Assembly: GCA_963070105.1 (NCBI GenBank)
Contig: OY718805.1
Location: forward strand, 1,364,001-1,428,000
Length of the DNA stretch: 64,000 bases
Reading direction: 5' to 3'
DNA from: Litomosoides sigmodontis
Lineage: Eukaryota; Nematoda; Chromadorea; Rhabditida; Onchocercidae
Shown: in pieces, positions 23,596 to 35,949 of the stretch
How positions within the stretch are numbered: position 1 is the first letter of the stretch
How the letters are laid out: each line of letters begins with the position of its first letter
Program-made: the position numbers and the translations under genes
Notes under the pieces: generated by a model
What the model was told of the DNA's origin: nothing
Databases searched by the model: none
The model's input: only the letters and a program-made list of their open reading frames with translations

Positions 23596-25228
23596 ATGGC
23601 TGGCGAGGCAAATGAATTAATGGAACTGTTGAATTGTGTCAGACAGTTTGAATTGGATATCAAAAATGAGAACGATGAAGTAAGTGTTTTATGTACACCA
23701 GATTTTTTTTTTAAATAAAAAAATTTAACTAAAATTAATGCACTAAACATTGCCCTGCAAAACTATGCAAACTTGTAACTAGCTGAAGCACCTATTTCTA
23801 GTCGTGATATCCATCATACTTACTACGTGGTTATGCAAGTAGCTGCTCATGTATTTTATTTTGTTAGATATTAAAGTGCTATAAAGCTACGCCGATGTAT
23901 TACTGCTGTGGTCGGTAGTACTCTTTGTTTGGGCCGGTAGATATGTAACTAACTGTTGTATTGATGCTTTTCTACTACCATTTCGTTCTCGGCAACGTTT
24001 CTTCCCTCGCAGGAATAATTACATGGTTTTAATGACCTATTTGCAAGCATTGTTCAAATTTTAAAGGATCCGACATTGTAATTTTGTTTTCTTCAATTTA
24101 CTTTCTTTTAATTTAGGCTGAAAATTGGCGACAATGTATTCTTATTAATGAACAGAGAATAAAGAAGTTTGCAAAAGTAAAGCAGAAATTGCAGCATGTG
24201 TTAAAAAGTGTGTAAATTGATAGTTTTAATGACATCTCCAGTCAATCTTTTAATTTCACAGAAAAGTTCACAAAAATTTTACGAAAAAATGCATTGCTCA
24301 AATTGCTATTGTTTTTTCCTGTCTTTTCTCTCGATTTTTCAAAGCCTTTCTTTAATTTTTTTTCTTCCTTTAAGTTAATAATTTGCTCCATGAACCTCGA
24401 ACTCTTCGCCCTTGATTCTTCAAGAATTTCAGCTTCCAAAAGGGAAGTGTCACAAGTGCGCGAGAAGGTACGAAAAGCCAAAAAAGACTTCGATTACTGT
24501 GGCAAGCAAATAGCAGAGTACACTGCAGCAATTGAAGCCGCTCAGTGTGAACACGATGAATTGAAGCGTGAAAGCGAAGGTCATTCTACTTCTAGTATTT
24601 CAATTTTGCGGATTCTTATCGCAAATTTAACGACGTTCAAGTTACAGATTTCAATGCAAGACTCTCTCTCGCAGAAGAAAATATCCTAGATTGCATTTTG
24701 AAAATGCAAATTCAAATGTATAAAGAAACTCAAGAAGAAAAAAAAAGGTAACTGTTTTTTTTTATCCCACTTCTATTTTCACTATTTTCAATGATTGATC
24801 AGGAAGTAGTTTTATAGGAAGTGCTTCAGATAATTTCAGAGGGGATTTCCGTTTATCGTTTCTTTCTTCCTTTCACTACGGAACTTGTCTTGGATGTCCT
24901 CTTGTGGTATTTACAGCGTTAGTGAAATAAAGGCGATCATTTTTCTCGTTTAATCGTCGTAAATAGGTTTAAGTTGATCTTCTTCCAAAAATTCGGTGCG
25001 CGATTGTATTCTGGGTTTAGTTACTGGAAGACTTCAAAGGAATTTCAGCATTCTATGAACAAATTTTTTCTTTTGCATTTGCGGTATTTTGATTTTAGAA
25101 TCGATGTAAAATTAGGGCTGCTTGGTGTCGACAATGGACAACATCAGGATGACTTATCAACTGTTGAAATGCATAATGACACGTCAACTCCTTTCCCTCA
25201 TCGAGAAATGTTTTCTCAGAGTTCATGA
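23596..25228 (+). CDS. 183-aa coiled-coil protein, unrecognised
   Basis: Five exons, 23596-23679, 24117-24207, 24433-24579, 24648-24747 and 25099-25228, join with consistent phases (0, 1, 1, 2) and end at TGA 25226-25228. The product is 183 aa and mostly charged helix. Residues about 55-140 carry heptad-like spacing with many Lys, Glu and Gln (KREVSQVREKVRKAKKDFDY is representative), so a coiled coil is likely. The C-terminal 40 residues are polar and probably unstructured. The start MAGEANELMELLNCV is the first ATG after an AT-rich leader. It is divergent from nurf-1 and may share its promoter. Small kinetochore, centrosomal or trafficking adaptors have this look, but no family was recognised and no function is proposed. 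Confidence 0.75.
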
Positions 25229-26376
25229 ATTTTATTCTTTTCAGGTGCACGTGTTTCATGAATTTAATTTCTGCAAGTTCTTTTTAGCTTTGGAAACTTG
25301 CTTTTTTTGTATGGATTGTTGCAGTTATCTACTTTATTTAAGATGCTGGCTTTGTAAAGCTTTGCTGTGCTTTATGGTTGGTATGACTTGACATTAGGAT
25401 TTAATATCACCGTAACATTGCTTTATTTATGAGTTCCGGGTTATTTGAAGATTGACACTTTCATACTGGGATCTATTGCTAATTAAATGCATTTAATCGA
25501 TGTTCCCACTTGTTATGGAAAAGCCTACATCTTGTTAAGGATATACTAGTTCCTCTATTTTCAGTTCATTAAGGCAATATGTGGGCTGCTACCATAACAA
25601 GCATATATAATTAAAGACTGATCATTCTGCAACAAGATTTTATGCTTAACTGAAGTTGTGGGACATTTCCAAACGTGATTCCTTAGACTGTTATTATAGC
25701 ATACTTTGGTACGATTCTTGCTCCCATCATTTTTTCAAACTTTAGGTATCGTGCGGAAATATGAGTTAATTAACATTTTGGTTCCGTTCGATATTTTCGA
25801 GTATCCTGCTAATTTTTTTTCTTTCATTGTGAGGAGTGTAAAAGTTAGTTGTTATTTGCATTTATAAATAAATATGTGTTTCTCAGGGAGAAAACATGTG
25901 GAAATAAGTCCTATTATTTCTTGAAAACTTCCTGTTTCTTTATAACTTTTATTTGCACTTTCACATATTAACTCAGTTATCTTAGTATGATTTTATTGCT
26001 GCTTCTATTCATTTTAGCTGCTATCAGCTCTATAATATTTTTGATAACTAGCAGAAAACAATTCTGATATTTAATAGAAAAGAAATTTTGGAACACTGCT
26101 CGCTAATTGTGAAAAGTGATTAATTGTATTTTCGTGAATGAGTGATTTTTGCCGAAAGATTAAAAGTGTTGAATTTGTGAAGTAATCACTACCAACACCG
26201 GAAAAATAAGTGTGCTGTGTGTTAAGGTTATTGACCATTTTGAAAAGTTGCTATAATCTCTTAGTTAAAAAGAAAAGAAGGTCACAAAGGAACAGTGATT
26301 TTGGAAGGCTTATTGACTTTGTTTCAAGATGTTATTTAATTCGTTTTGAAAAAAATAGACTCATTACTCATTTTTC

Positions 26377-26379
<3 letters not shown>

Positions 26380-26440
<61 letters not shown>
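26380..26440. repeat. (TA)n microsatellite
   Basis: About 61 bases of uninterrupted TA dinucleotides in the gene-poor region. Confidence 0.98.
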
Positions 26441-26444
<4 letters not shown>

Positions 26445-29400
26445 GAATAAATCCATTGTAATCCATAATTTCAATGACCGATCATCATCATTCTTTCCAA
26501 CAAATTAGAGATGAAGGATAACTGCAATATTTCCTTGATCTGTCACTAGAAATTGGTCGGTAAGTACCCGTCCTAAACTGTGTTTTCGTCTACTACGGAG
26601 CGGTCAGAAGACTGCAAGCATATTCTACGAGCAATTTATTTCGTAGTGTCCACGTGAAACTGTCAACAATTATGGATCGCATGACTGCTAGTGAAAAAAA
26701 TTTGATCAAAATATCGATTTACCGTGAAGGAGAAGTTTGTGATTGAATTGTATGAGTGTTTTTTGGAGGAATCGAAGGAATAAGATGAACAGATATTGGG
26801 AGGGACTTTAAATGTTCACTCCCAATTTTTTTCTTGAGAATATTTTATTTTTCACAACAGTCACTTCACTGCTTTGAAGTGCTCGTTTTTTTTCCTCATT
26901 CCTAAAATGAGTGTAAATTTTCCAACCTCCACTTATATGAATTCAACAAGGAAAAAATTTTACGAAAAAATGAAAGAAAAAATGGAATCGTTTAGGCTTA
27001 GTCTCATCGGACTCTTCTTTCATATTAGCACAATTTATTGTAATTGAAGCTGATAGTTCCCAATTTTTGTACGTTTCGAGATTATCTGAAATTTTTTAGC
27101 TCTTAATACTTTGAGCAAAACGACTATTTAAGTGGTAGTATTTTTAACTTTCAATTTCAAAACCATCCAGTCAGTGTTCATGTTAGGTTTGTTTCAGTTT
27201 GCTGCACTATTCATTTCCTGTAGATGAACAAAGTACACACTATTTCAATGGAAACTTCCCATCTGTTAGATAGACAGAGGAATGATTTACAATCAAGATA
27301 ATTAAAGTGTGTTTGAAATAAATTAGTTGGATAGAAATTGTCGGTTGGAAGAAAAGAGAAAAACGCACTAAGATATTTGAAATTTAAATTTACCTCATCT
27401 ACCGTTAAAAAAAATTTGAAACGCTTTTCATATTCCTTCTTCTCCCTCTTTCTCTCTCTCTTTTTAAGGATTTTTTTTTGCTCATCACTAACTTTGATGA
27501 ACATTTTACCATGAAATTTTACTTCCAATTTACAAAACTACAAATGTGCAAGCTATTAACAGCATAGTGCACTTAGGAAGAGAAAGAAAGAGCGAGAAGA
27601 GGGGGAAGGAGAAGATGACTTTGGCAATTCAATTCTTGTAAAACTTTTTTCGCAATAAATTTGATTTTATTTTTGTTTATTCAGCCCTTCCTTTTCCATC
27701 CTCTTACACAAATATTTTCTTTGTTTCAATTTTCTCTGCCAATATCAAGAAAGAAACCGAAATTTGATTAGCTGCACAGCGAGTAAGTATATTACTCTCC
27801 TCTCCGTGTTTTTTGTATTACTTCCCTTCTTCCGCTTCACGGTAATGCATCTTTTTCTTCTCTTCCATTATTTGTCGTTTCTGTTTGAAAGCATTTACCA
27901 GTTATTTAATTAACTTAAAAATTCTTATCGAAACGACTTAGGTTGGCTGGTAATGAAACAACATTGATTTGATTTGATAATTGCTAACCATTATGCTGTA
28001 CCTGGAAGGGTTTTTTCTTGTAAAAATTAAATTTTAAATATTTTACAATGAATTTTGTAGGGAAAGATTTTTGGGAAAAAAAATCACTAATTGTATTTGC
28101 AACTTCGTATGAACTTTTTAATTACTGCAAAGTTCAGAGTAAACTATATAATATCTGATGAGAACTCAAGTAATAATAATATCGGTAAAATTTCAGATGT
28201 CATTTGTGAGACTGGAATGAATTAATGATTTATTGCAATTTCATATGAGTGGAGATTTGAAAGCAAGCATAGCAAAAAAATACGAATAGCATTAATGATG
28301 CTTTCTCATCTCTTGATGAAATTTTTTTTTTTAATTTAAAATGGTATCATTCATTCTTTGCCCATAAATTCAGCCATTCCCTAATTGATCCTTAATTCTC
28401 TTCAATTAAACCTCAACGTGTTGTCAGTCGTCTTAGACAATTTTAATATTGGGATATGAAGTGAAGTTCCATCCAACTACTGACTGCTCACTTCACGCCC
28501 GTTATCAATCACTTCACTTCGTTGCTGAAGACAACCGATAACCGAATCAGTGGAGCACTTCCGGGTTAATGTTAGCAGGACGGTGGAAAATTACAACGGT
28601 GTCATCAAACCGAAAAGGAAATTGCATTATCAATTGTTTTTTTTTCTACCATCCCATTTCTTGTGGTTGCAAAAAAAAAATAACGCAAATTTTATTTGAT
28701 GACCTTGTCTGCTTGAACACTCTTTCATTTCCTCCTCTCATTTTTCTTACGCTCCGCAAACTCTACGTGAAACATCCCGTGAAAAGAGTTACCTTTTAAT
28801 GATCCAATAAGTTGTTTCAAAATTCAAATTATCATTCACACAATTAGGCAGTCACATCTTTCTTTCTCTTTCATCTCATTTCAATGGAAACAGACGACCA
28901 ATGCTATCAATCGTTTTTTTTTTTCCACTTTAATTAAATTTTCCTTTTAACTCATCCTATCCGAAATGTACTTCGACAGTTTGATAAAATTGATAAGTAC
29001 GTGTTGAATTTAATCGATAAAAAGGCGTTAATTGCTAATTAAAGTGATGATTAAAAAAATTTGATATTTAATGTGGAATTTGAAATTTGCTTAATTCAGC
29101 ACAAGCTACTATTTTGCAGCATTTTTTTTTTCATTAAAATCAAGAGTGATTTTTGCAAGCACAATATTTCAGCAAAGAAAAACGAAACTGATTAATCAGT
29201 TTGTTATTTCATAATTTATTTCGCATAAAAATTTAGTTCTTTTTCCTTTTCTCTTCTTCCTTTCCTAAATTTTTCACTTATATGGATTTTCTAATTTAAA
29301 TTGAACTGTAATTGCTATCCGATTGTTCCCAATAAAAGAGTTGGTGCAAAATGATTGAATCGATTTCATCGCTACACATCGAATAGCACTACTGTGTTAA

Positions 29401-30464
29401 AAAAATTAATTGGTAATTAGCTAATTGTAACAAAAAAAAAATTAAATGTAAAATTTTTTATAAAATAGGTGGGCGTAATTGGCCAATGCAAGAAATGCCT
29501 TGTTTTTAGTTATTTCTTTGTTTTTATTCATTTAATAATTTTGTTGAATTTTTCCCCGACCACTTTACATTTCAGTCAAAATTACTAATAGGACAATGAA
29601 GTGACCGCAATATGCGTGAGATCTCATACCCTTAAATTTTTTAACAAACTAAAGTTTACAAAATGCTCGTTGATAGTAACGAATTCGTCTTTGTTCAATT
29701 TTTACACTTCAAAGCTATTATCAGTTAAAAGAATGGAACCTGCTTGCATGATTGCTACATACGTGATAATTGTATCTGTAATTTAATTGCACAATTTACT
29801 AATTAAAGTGCTGCCAGTTGTTTTGCATTGGCTTTATTGTATCAAAAATAACCTACTTTTCATTTATGACTGATTATATTACTTTCATTTCGACCGGTCC
29901 ATTCCTTCGAATTTATCACTAAAACATATCAATTATCAATTACCACAAGTTATTTGTTAAAAGCTTACCCTGCACTTTGCCATTTCCGCTACAAACCACT
30001 TCAGTTTACGGATATCCGAGGTTTAATTGTTAATAATAACAATAATAGTTTAACTGTAATAATAGTAATAATATGGTAGTAATATGTAAATTAATTAAGA
30101 TAATAGAGTTAACCTTCGCGCTGAAAAGTTTTGTACTTTTTAAATAATTTGGATGAAAATCTCTGTAATTTGAAAGGATAAGATGGTAACATTAATGTAA
30201 GCTTCTTTCCCATCATTTTTAATTTGTTTTTGCTTTCGACACGTTGAAATATTGAGAGTAATTAACTTGAGGAATCTCCCGTCCCGGTAGGATTAATTTC
30301 CGGACTTAGGCTTTTCCTCTTTTAAAAATTAACAATTTGAATACCTAGGTACCGTTTCTATGTTTGCTAGTCAGTAGTCCGATCACGTTCGGCTACTAAA
30401 GTGAAAGACGATATCTTTTATGCTATAATTTATTGTTTAACAACCTTTGCCTCCCCTCCTTCCT

Positions 30465-30613
<149 letters not shown>

Positions 30614-31016
30614 ACGTGCGCATAGTTTCATTTTTTCTACACAAGCATTACAGAGGTAAATAATTCGTTTAGAAAAATAATTTAAATAATTTAACATTTA
30701 TGCTAATTTTTATGTGTCGTTTAAAACAATAAATATTCCATCCCTTTTTTTTTGCTTCAATTAAATTAACTTTTGCTAAAAACAAATAATTTAGTGCTTT
30801 TGGTAGCGTTGAGCATTTTCTAGACAATTCATTAATTTCACTTATTTCACAAAAAGTATTTTGCAACTGTTCTTTTAAAAGAAAAAAAAGAAGGTGAACG
30901 AAAAGCATAAATTTTCCAATTTTCTTAAAGCAACGCCTTTGTTTCGAGGAGAATGAAAAATGAAAAGGAAGGAGAAATATGCTATTTGGTGGCCATTCTC
31001 TTCAACTCCTTTTTTT

Positions 31017-31106
31017 AAATTTAATTAATTACAAGCAATCGACTACAAGTTTGATTGGATTGAAATTTAATTAATTACAAGCAATCGACTACAAGTTTGA
31101 TTGGAT
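31017..31106. repeat. Perfect 44-bp tandem duplication (46-bp period)
   Basis: The 44 bases at 31017-31060 recur exactly at 31063-31106, each copy beginning aaatttaattaattacaagc and ending ttgattggat. Two bases (tg) separate the copies. Identity suggests a recent event or a two-copy polymorphic locus. Confidence 0.95.
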
Positions 31107-32100
31107 GAAAAAGTAAAAGACTTTTGATAAATCGGTCACTTCCTTGTTGAACGCTACTGGGAAAGAGTTGTGTTCGAGCGACTGAACTTCACTACTTCTC
31201 TGACTTTTGCGAACTTCAAAATTCTCACGCATACGAAGAAAATGCAAAGTTAAAGATGAATTTTTCCTTCATGTTCTTTAGCAGAAATTACGAATTTTCC
31301 TCTTTGATAACAGTGATAGTAACTCTCTATCATCATCGCTTTCTCGTTTGTCGTACAATTTAAATTTCGAATTTAAATGTTATTTGTGGAGGAATAAATA
31401 CGTTTAAGCGATGTTTGTCAATTCTGTCGACGTGCACACATGGACGGATAATTCAATGTTATTTTTTAATTATTAATTTACTAGTTGTCTAGCACCAAAT
31501 TAGTTAAGCGAAATTTACATTCAAATATCTCTCACTAAATATTACTTCGTTTACAAACAAACAAGAAAGCCTACACTTGCAAATGATGTTCAGTTGGCTG
31601 AAATAATTTTAAATTCTAAAATTTCCAATAAACCTTTTTCTCGCTCTTTCGACTAGAGAAAAAAGGGAAACACCTTGTTGAATGTAAAATAACTTTCATC
31701 CTTTCAATAAGTATATTTTAGAGAGAAATGGTGAAAGTTGAAAATTGAAATTCATTAATCATACTTCCTGTGCCAACTGTTCCTAAATTATCTTAGAACT
31801 AATAAAAAAACAGTTAGTCCAAGCGATTCCTCTCTAAAATTCCCTCCCTTCGCTTTGCTTTCTCTCTTTCTCTTCCTTTTTTCAAGTCCTTTTCTTTTTT
31901 AAAAAAACTTTTTAAAATGCTTTTATTTCAATAAAGATTAATCAAATGCTATTTGCAATTAGCCATCTGAATATCTGCCACTTTCAACGAGTAAAGAAGC
32001 ATTGCAATCAACTTGCACAGCGATATACTACGGTAATAAACTGGTAAGATAAGCATTTGGCTGAAAGTCTTTACGAACCTAAAAATGAGCATTGATTACG

Positions 32101-32148
32101 TGTGTGTGCGTGTGCGTGTGCGCGTGGGCGTGCGTGTGTGTGTATGTG
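32101..32148. repeat. Degenerate TG/CG dinucleotide run
   Basis: Alternating purine-pyrimidine tract of TG with interspersed CG units, about 600 bases upstream of the type I membrane-protein gene. Such tracts can adopt left-handed DNA, though that is not shown here. Confidence 0.85.
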
Positions 32149-32733
32149 ATATTTGTCAAATGAAATATGTTCGAGCTATAGCAAAATGCCGATCGTTCTA
32201 ATCACTCAATTACTACCCGAATTTAAATTGAATTTTTTGACAAAATCAAAAATGATTCAGCAATGTCGGAATTTAATTACCGACAGAAGATATTTTCCTT
32301 CTGACCGCTGCATGTCTTCTAAATTGATCATTTATCCTAATTTTAGTCTATTGATTAATCCGTTCATTCCTATACCTGTAAATCACTTTATTATAAATAA
32401 TAATTTATTTTAGGTGCAAATTAATTTCCTGAAACTTTTACTACGACGTTCTTTTTAATTGCAAAATTTAATTTTTTTAATTTAGTTGAATGATTTCCCA
32501 TTCTTTGCTTTTCTCACTATATCATACCAATTTTCATCGTAATCACTGATATCGTTGTTATCACTTTGATTATTGCTCATTTGCAATTTAGTGTGTGAAT
32601 TAAATTTGATTTGTAAATGAAACGAACTGATTACTTTTCAAATTGCGCCAATCAATAATTTGAGGGAAGTCATATTGAAAAATTCGTCGTCATCTATCGT
32701 TTTTCTAGAAATTAATTTAATTTTTAGATTTAG

Positions 32734-35311
32734 ATGAGCGCTGTAACATTTGAGATAACAAAAGAAATGTTAGTGCTCGTGATTTTGCTAATTCCTTCGG
32801 TGTGTTTTACGGTGGCGGCACCTGTATGCCATAACTGTGATTCCAGCTGTGATGACGCTGTCACGTAAGATATTTTATTTATAATTACAACGTCATGTAA
32901 GAGATTTTACCCGTGAAAACAAAATTAACAACGTCACGTGAGAAAGTTTACTTATGAAGTCACGTAAGCTGTTATTTTGTTCAGCTATTTTTCTTCTTTT
33001 TTAAATAATAAAATGCATGCTAATTTAGTCGCCAAAAAAACAAAGCAAAATTTCGTTTCACTAAAAAATGAAAATCAAAACGAATGAGTTTTTTTCGTGC
33101 CGAAGAGACAAAGTCGGCAACATTTTATAATAAATATGAAAACCAATTTTCCTTCAATTTTAGCAAGCAATTTTAATGCATTTTAAAATTATGAAATTAA
33201 CAAAAAAACACATTAAAAAAAAAGCTAAATTTGTACAGTTGCTTCCAATCAATGAACAAAAACATGTAAAATCGAAATTCGATTATTAGTTTATTAGTTT
33301 CCTTCTTTTAAGTGATTCATTATTTGAATAAAACAACTGGGATTTGACGATCTTTTTTTACAAAATATTGCAATATTTGAAAAAAATTCCATAAAATTGT
33401 ACATTAAAAAAAAGCGTTTAACATAAAGTTACAATAAATTCGCATTATTTTAGATAAAAAAAGAAAATTGTCAATCTATTATTAATGCAAAATGAGTGAG
33501 TGAAATGGCAAATATTTCTTTTATCTTTTAGGCTGAGCGATGGCGGTACGAATAGCTTTGAAGTGATTCATTCAAATCGAACAAGGCGTCGATCAACAAT
33601 TGAACAACGTAGCTGTCACAAATTTCAGCTTGAATTGGTTCCAATTTTTAATTCATTATTACTACATTCATCCTAAAATGAATGAAATTTAAGTTCTTAA
33701 ACTCACCAATGAAATGTGCTATTTTTTTAAAGGATGGAAGTTCTTCAACTAAATTTGTTATTTCCTGTGGATATTAAATTTGAATTTAAATTTCACTCAT
33801 ATAAGAATGTTGTAGATTCTAATACCATTATCAATTGCAATGATGCCAGTTGGATTATCCGCACTACTACTTTGTGTTTGCTTTTGTGGACCAAAAGAAT
33901 CTCGAGGTAAAAATTATTGTCTATATTATTATCACTACTAATTATCATCATTAATTTTCACTGTTATTATCATCATTATTATCGTTGTTACTGTTATCGC
34001 TACCATCTTATATAACAAGCACCCATTTCGCATACTAATTAATTATGAGTAAAAAAATCACTGTAATATTCATTCCTCTGCAAAATAAATATAACCTTGC
34101 CATTTAGCACACTCAGCCGAAATTGACTAGATTAATTAATTCAGAATTTGCACTAAATTTCCGGTGATGTTCGTCTTCTTCATTTTAAGACGGGAAAAAA
34201 ATTGTAATTAAATGAGTAACCGATTGAGTTGAATTTCAAAAAAAAAAGGAGAGGAAAAGAAAAAGAAAAAGAAAAGAAAAAAAGATTTTTAACAATTTAA
34301 TGTTTCTGCACAAATAATATTGTTTTCTTTTTCGTTCTTTCTTTTGTTTTACTTTTATAACAAATATCTTTCATTTCGGTTAATTGTCGCACTTCATTTC
34401 AGGTAAACTACCGGATGTGTTCAGGAAAAGCGGTAAAATCGGTGAAAAGGATGCCAGTGAAATTGATAACAAAGAGCTTACGTGTAAAGATGGAGTAGTA
34501 ATGCGGAAAGATAGTAAAAGGACTCGTTTCAGTACGACAATTTCATTTATTGAAGCAAACGACCAAACGACAGAAGATGATCAATCGATAACATCCGATC
34601 ATCCATTATTTGCTATCCCAAATGAAAATGCTGAAACAGCAACGATTATGAATAGCAACAACAACAACAACAACAACGATGCCCAACAAATTTTAATGAA
34701 TGCGAAAAATATGGGTAAACAAGAATAGTTAAATTTTAATTATAAATAAAATAAACTACAAGTTAAATCTGAAGTTTCATTTTTCTCGTTCTTTCCCTTC
34801 ACTTATATTTTATACGAAATTCCATAATCAATCTTTTCTACTTTAACTGACTTGTATCTCATAAAATATGGATGTTGTAGAGAGAGAGAGAAAACTGTAT
34901 TAACAAGTAAAATTCATACTGTTTGCACGAATTAATAATTCGTTGAAGGTGCTACTCCTGCATACTCATTTAATTCAGATCAATCCATTGAAATTTCCTA
35001 TCAAAATTACTAATTAAATTCACAAAGACAAGCGGTCTTATAATGAACTGAAATATTTCCCCACGTATTTTCCACCGAACATGTCACACCGTACAGTTAC
35101 TATTAGCACTATTCATGCTAATATCTTATCCGATAATTAATACATTATCCTCAGGCGTACCTTGGCCGCACTAATTTTCATTCCTAAATTTCCCTTTTCT
35201 CTTGCAGAGAGTGACGCAACCGAAAGGGATTGCGCTCCACGACGAAGTAACTCGAAACAAACCCGATTTTCCAACAACATCTATGTTTTGGGTGAACTTA
35301 AGGCATGTTGA
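32734..35311 (+). CDS. Orphan type I single-pass membrane protein
   Basis: Not recognised. Five exons, 32734-32864, 33532-33637, 33816-33906, 34403-34714 and 35208-35311, join in phase (2, 0, 1, 1) to give 247 aa. A signal peptide at about 1-29 has a hydrophobic core and likely cleavage after TVAA. A short ectodomain (30-79) has Cys 32, 35, 39 and 72, an N-glycosylation site NRT (59-61) and a furin-like RTRR (60-63). One membrane helix follows at about 80-102 (ILIPLSIAMMPVGLSALLLC). The tail is polar with an Asn run. The motif SK(R/Q)TRFS(T/N)(T/N)I occurs twice, once in exon 4 and once in exon 5. The ATG lies 6 bases after a tttttag acceptor, suggesting trans-splicing. If the exon 4 donor at 34715 is not used, the frame stops at TAG 34726-34728, giving a 217-aa form. 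Confidence 0.75.
34745..34750 (+). terminator. Proximal poly(A) signal for the short form
   Basis: AATAAA begins 17 bases after the TAG at 34726-34728 that ends the unspliced form of exon 4, so a short transcript could end here. Confidence 0.5.
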
Positions 35312-35683
35312 ACAATTCAGCTGTCACTACTATCACTGTTTGTTATTTAATATTATCATAAGTTATCACAACTCATTAGAATACTGTTGCTACAATTGCA
35401 TTTATCATTAGCGCTCATTTCGTTCTGTTTTTACGAGCGGAAATTTATTGAAAAATTTTAAATAGATCTTTGCTATGTGTGAATTCGAAACTGTTAATTA
35501 TTGAACAATTTTGTGAATCCTTAAATTCAATTTTGTCCTTTTTTGAACTGTTGAAAAAATTCCAACTCATAGTTTCTTTCAGTCTAAATTAGGCAAATTA
35601 AAATTTAGAATTCGTTTTGTTGAAGTATTTTTTGGAAATTGAATCGAATTGAACCGTGATGATGTGGTGCGTTTGAAATTTCA

Positions 35684-35689
35684 AATAAA
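35684..35689 (+). terminator. Distal poly(A) signal for the long form
   Basis: AATAAA lies about 370 bases after the TGA at 35309-35311 of the five-exon form. Confidence 0.45.
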
Positions 35690-35898
35690 AATTAAACAAA
35701 TTAATGACTGTTATTAGGTTATTTTATAACAGAAATGTAAATTTTATATTGTTAAAAAAAGAAAAGTCTAATTATACGGAAGAGTAACGAACTGTAAAAA
35801 CAGCCCTGTCCACTTTTTTTTTTCCTCTACTGTTTATATATAATCAGTGTCGTTATCATTATCATTACTGTTGTTACTATTATATATCGTTGTAACAA

Positions 35899-35949
35899 TC
35901 ATCGCCATCATCGTCATCGTCATCATCATCATCATCATCATCATCATCA
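35899..35949. repeat. (ATC)n trinucleotide tract
   Basis: About 50 bases of ATC repeats with a few GCC and GTC interruptions, non-coding. Confidence 0.9.
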
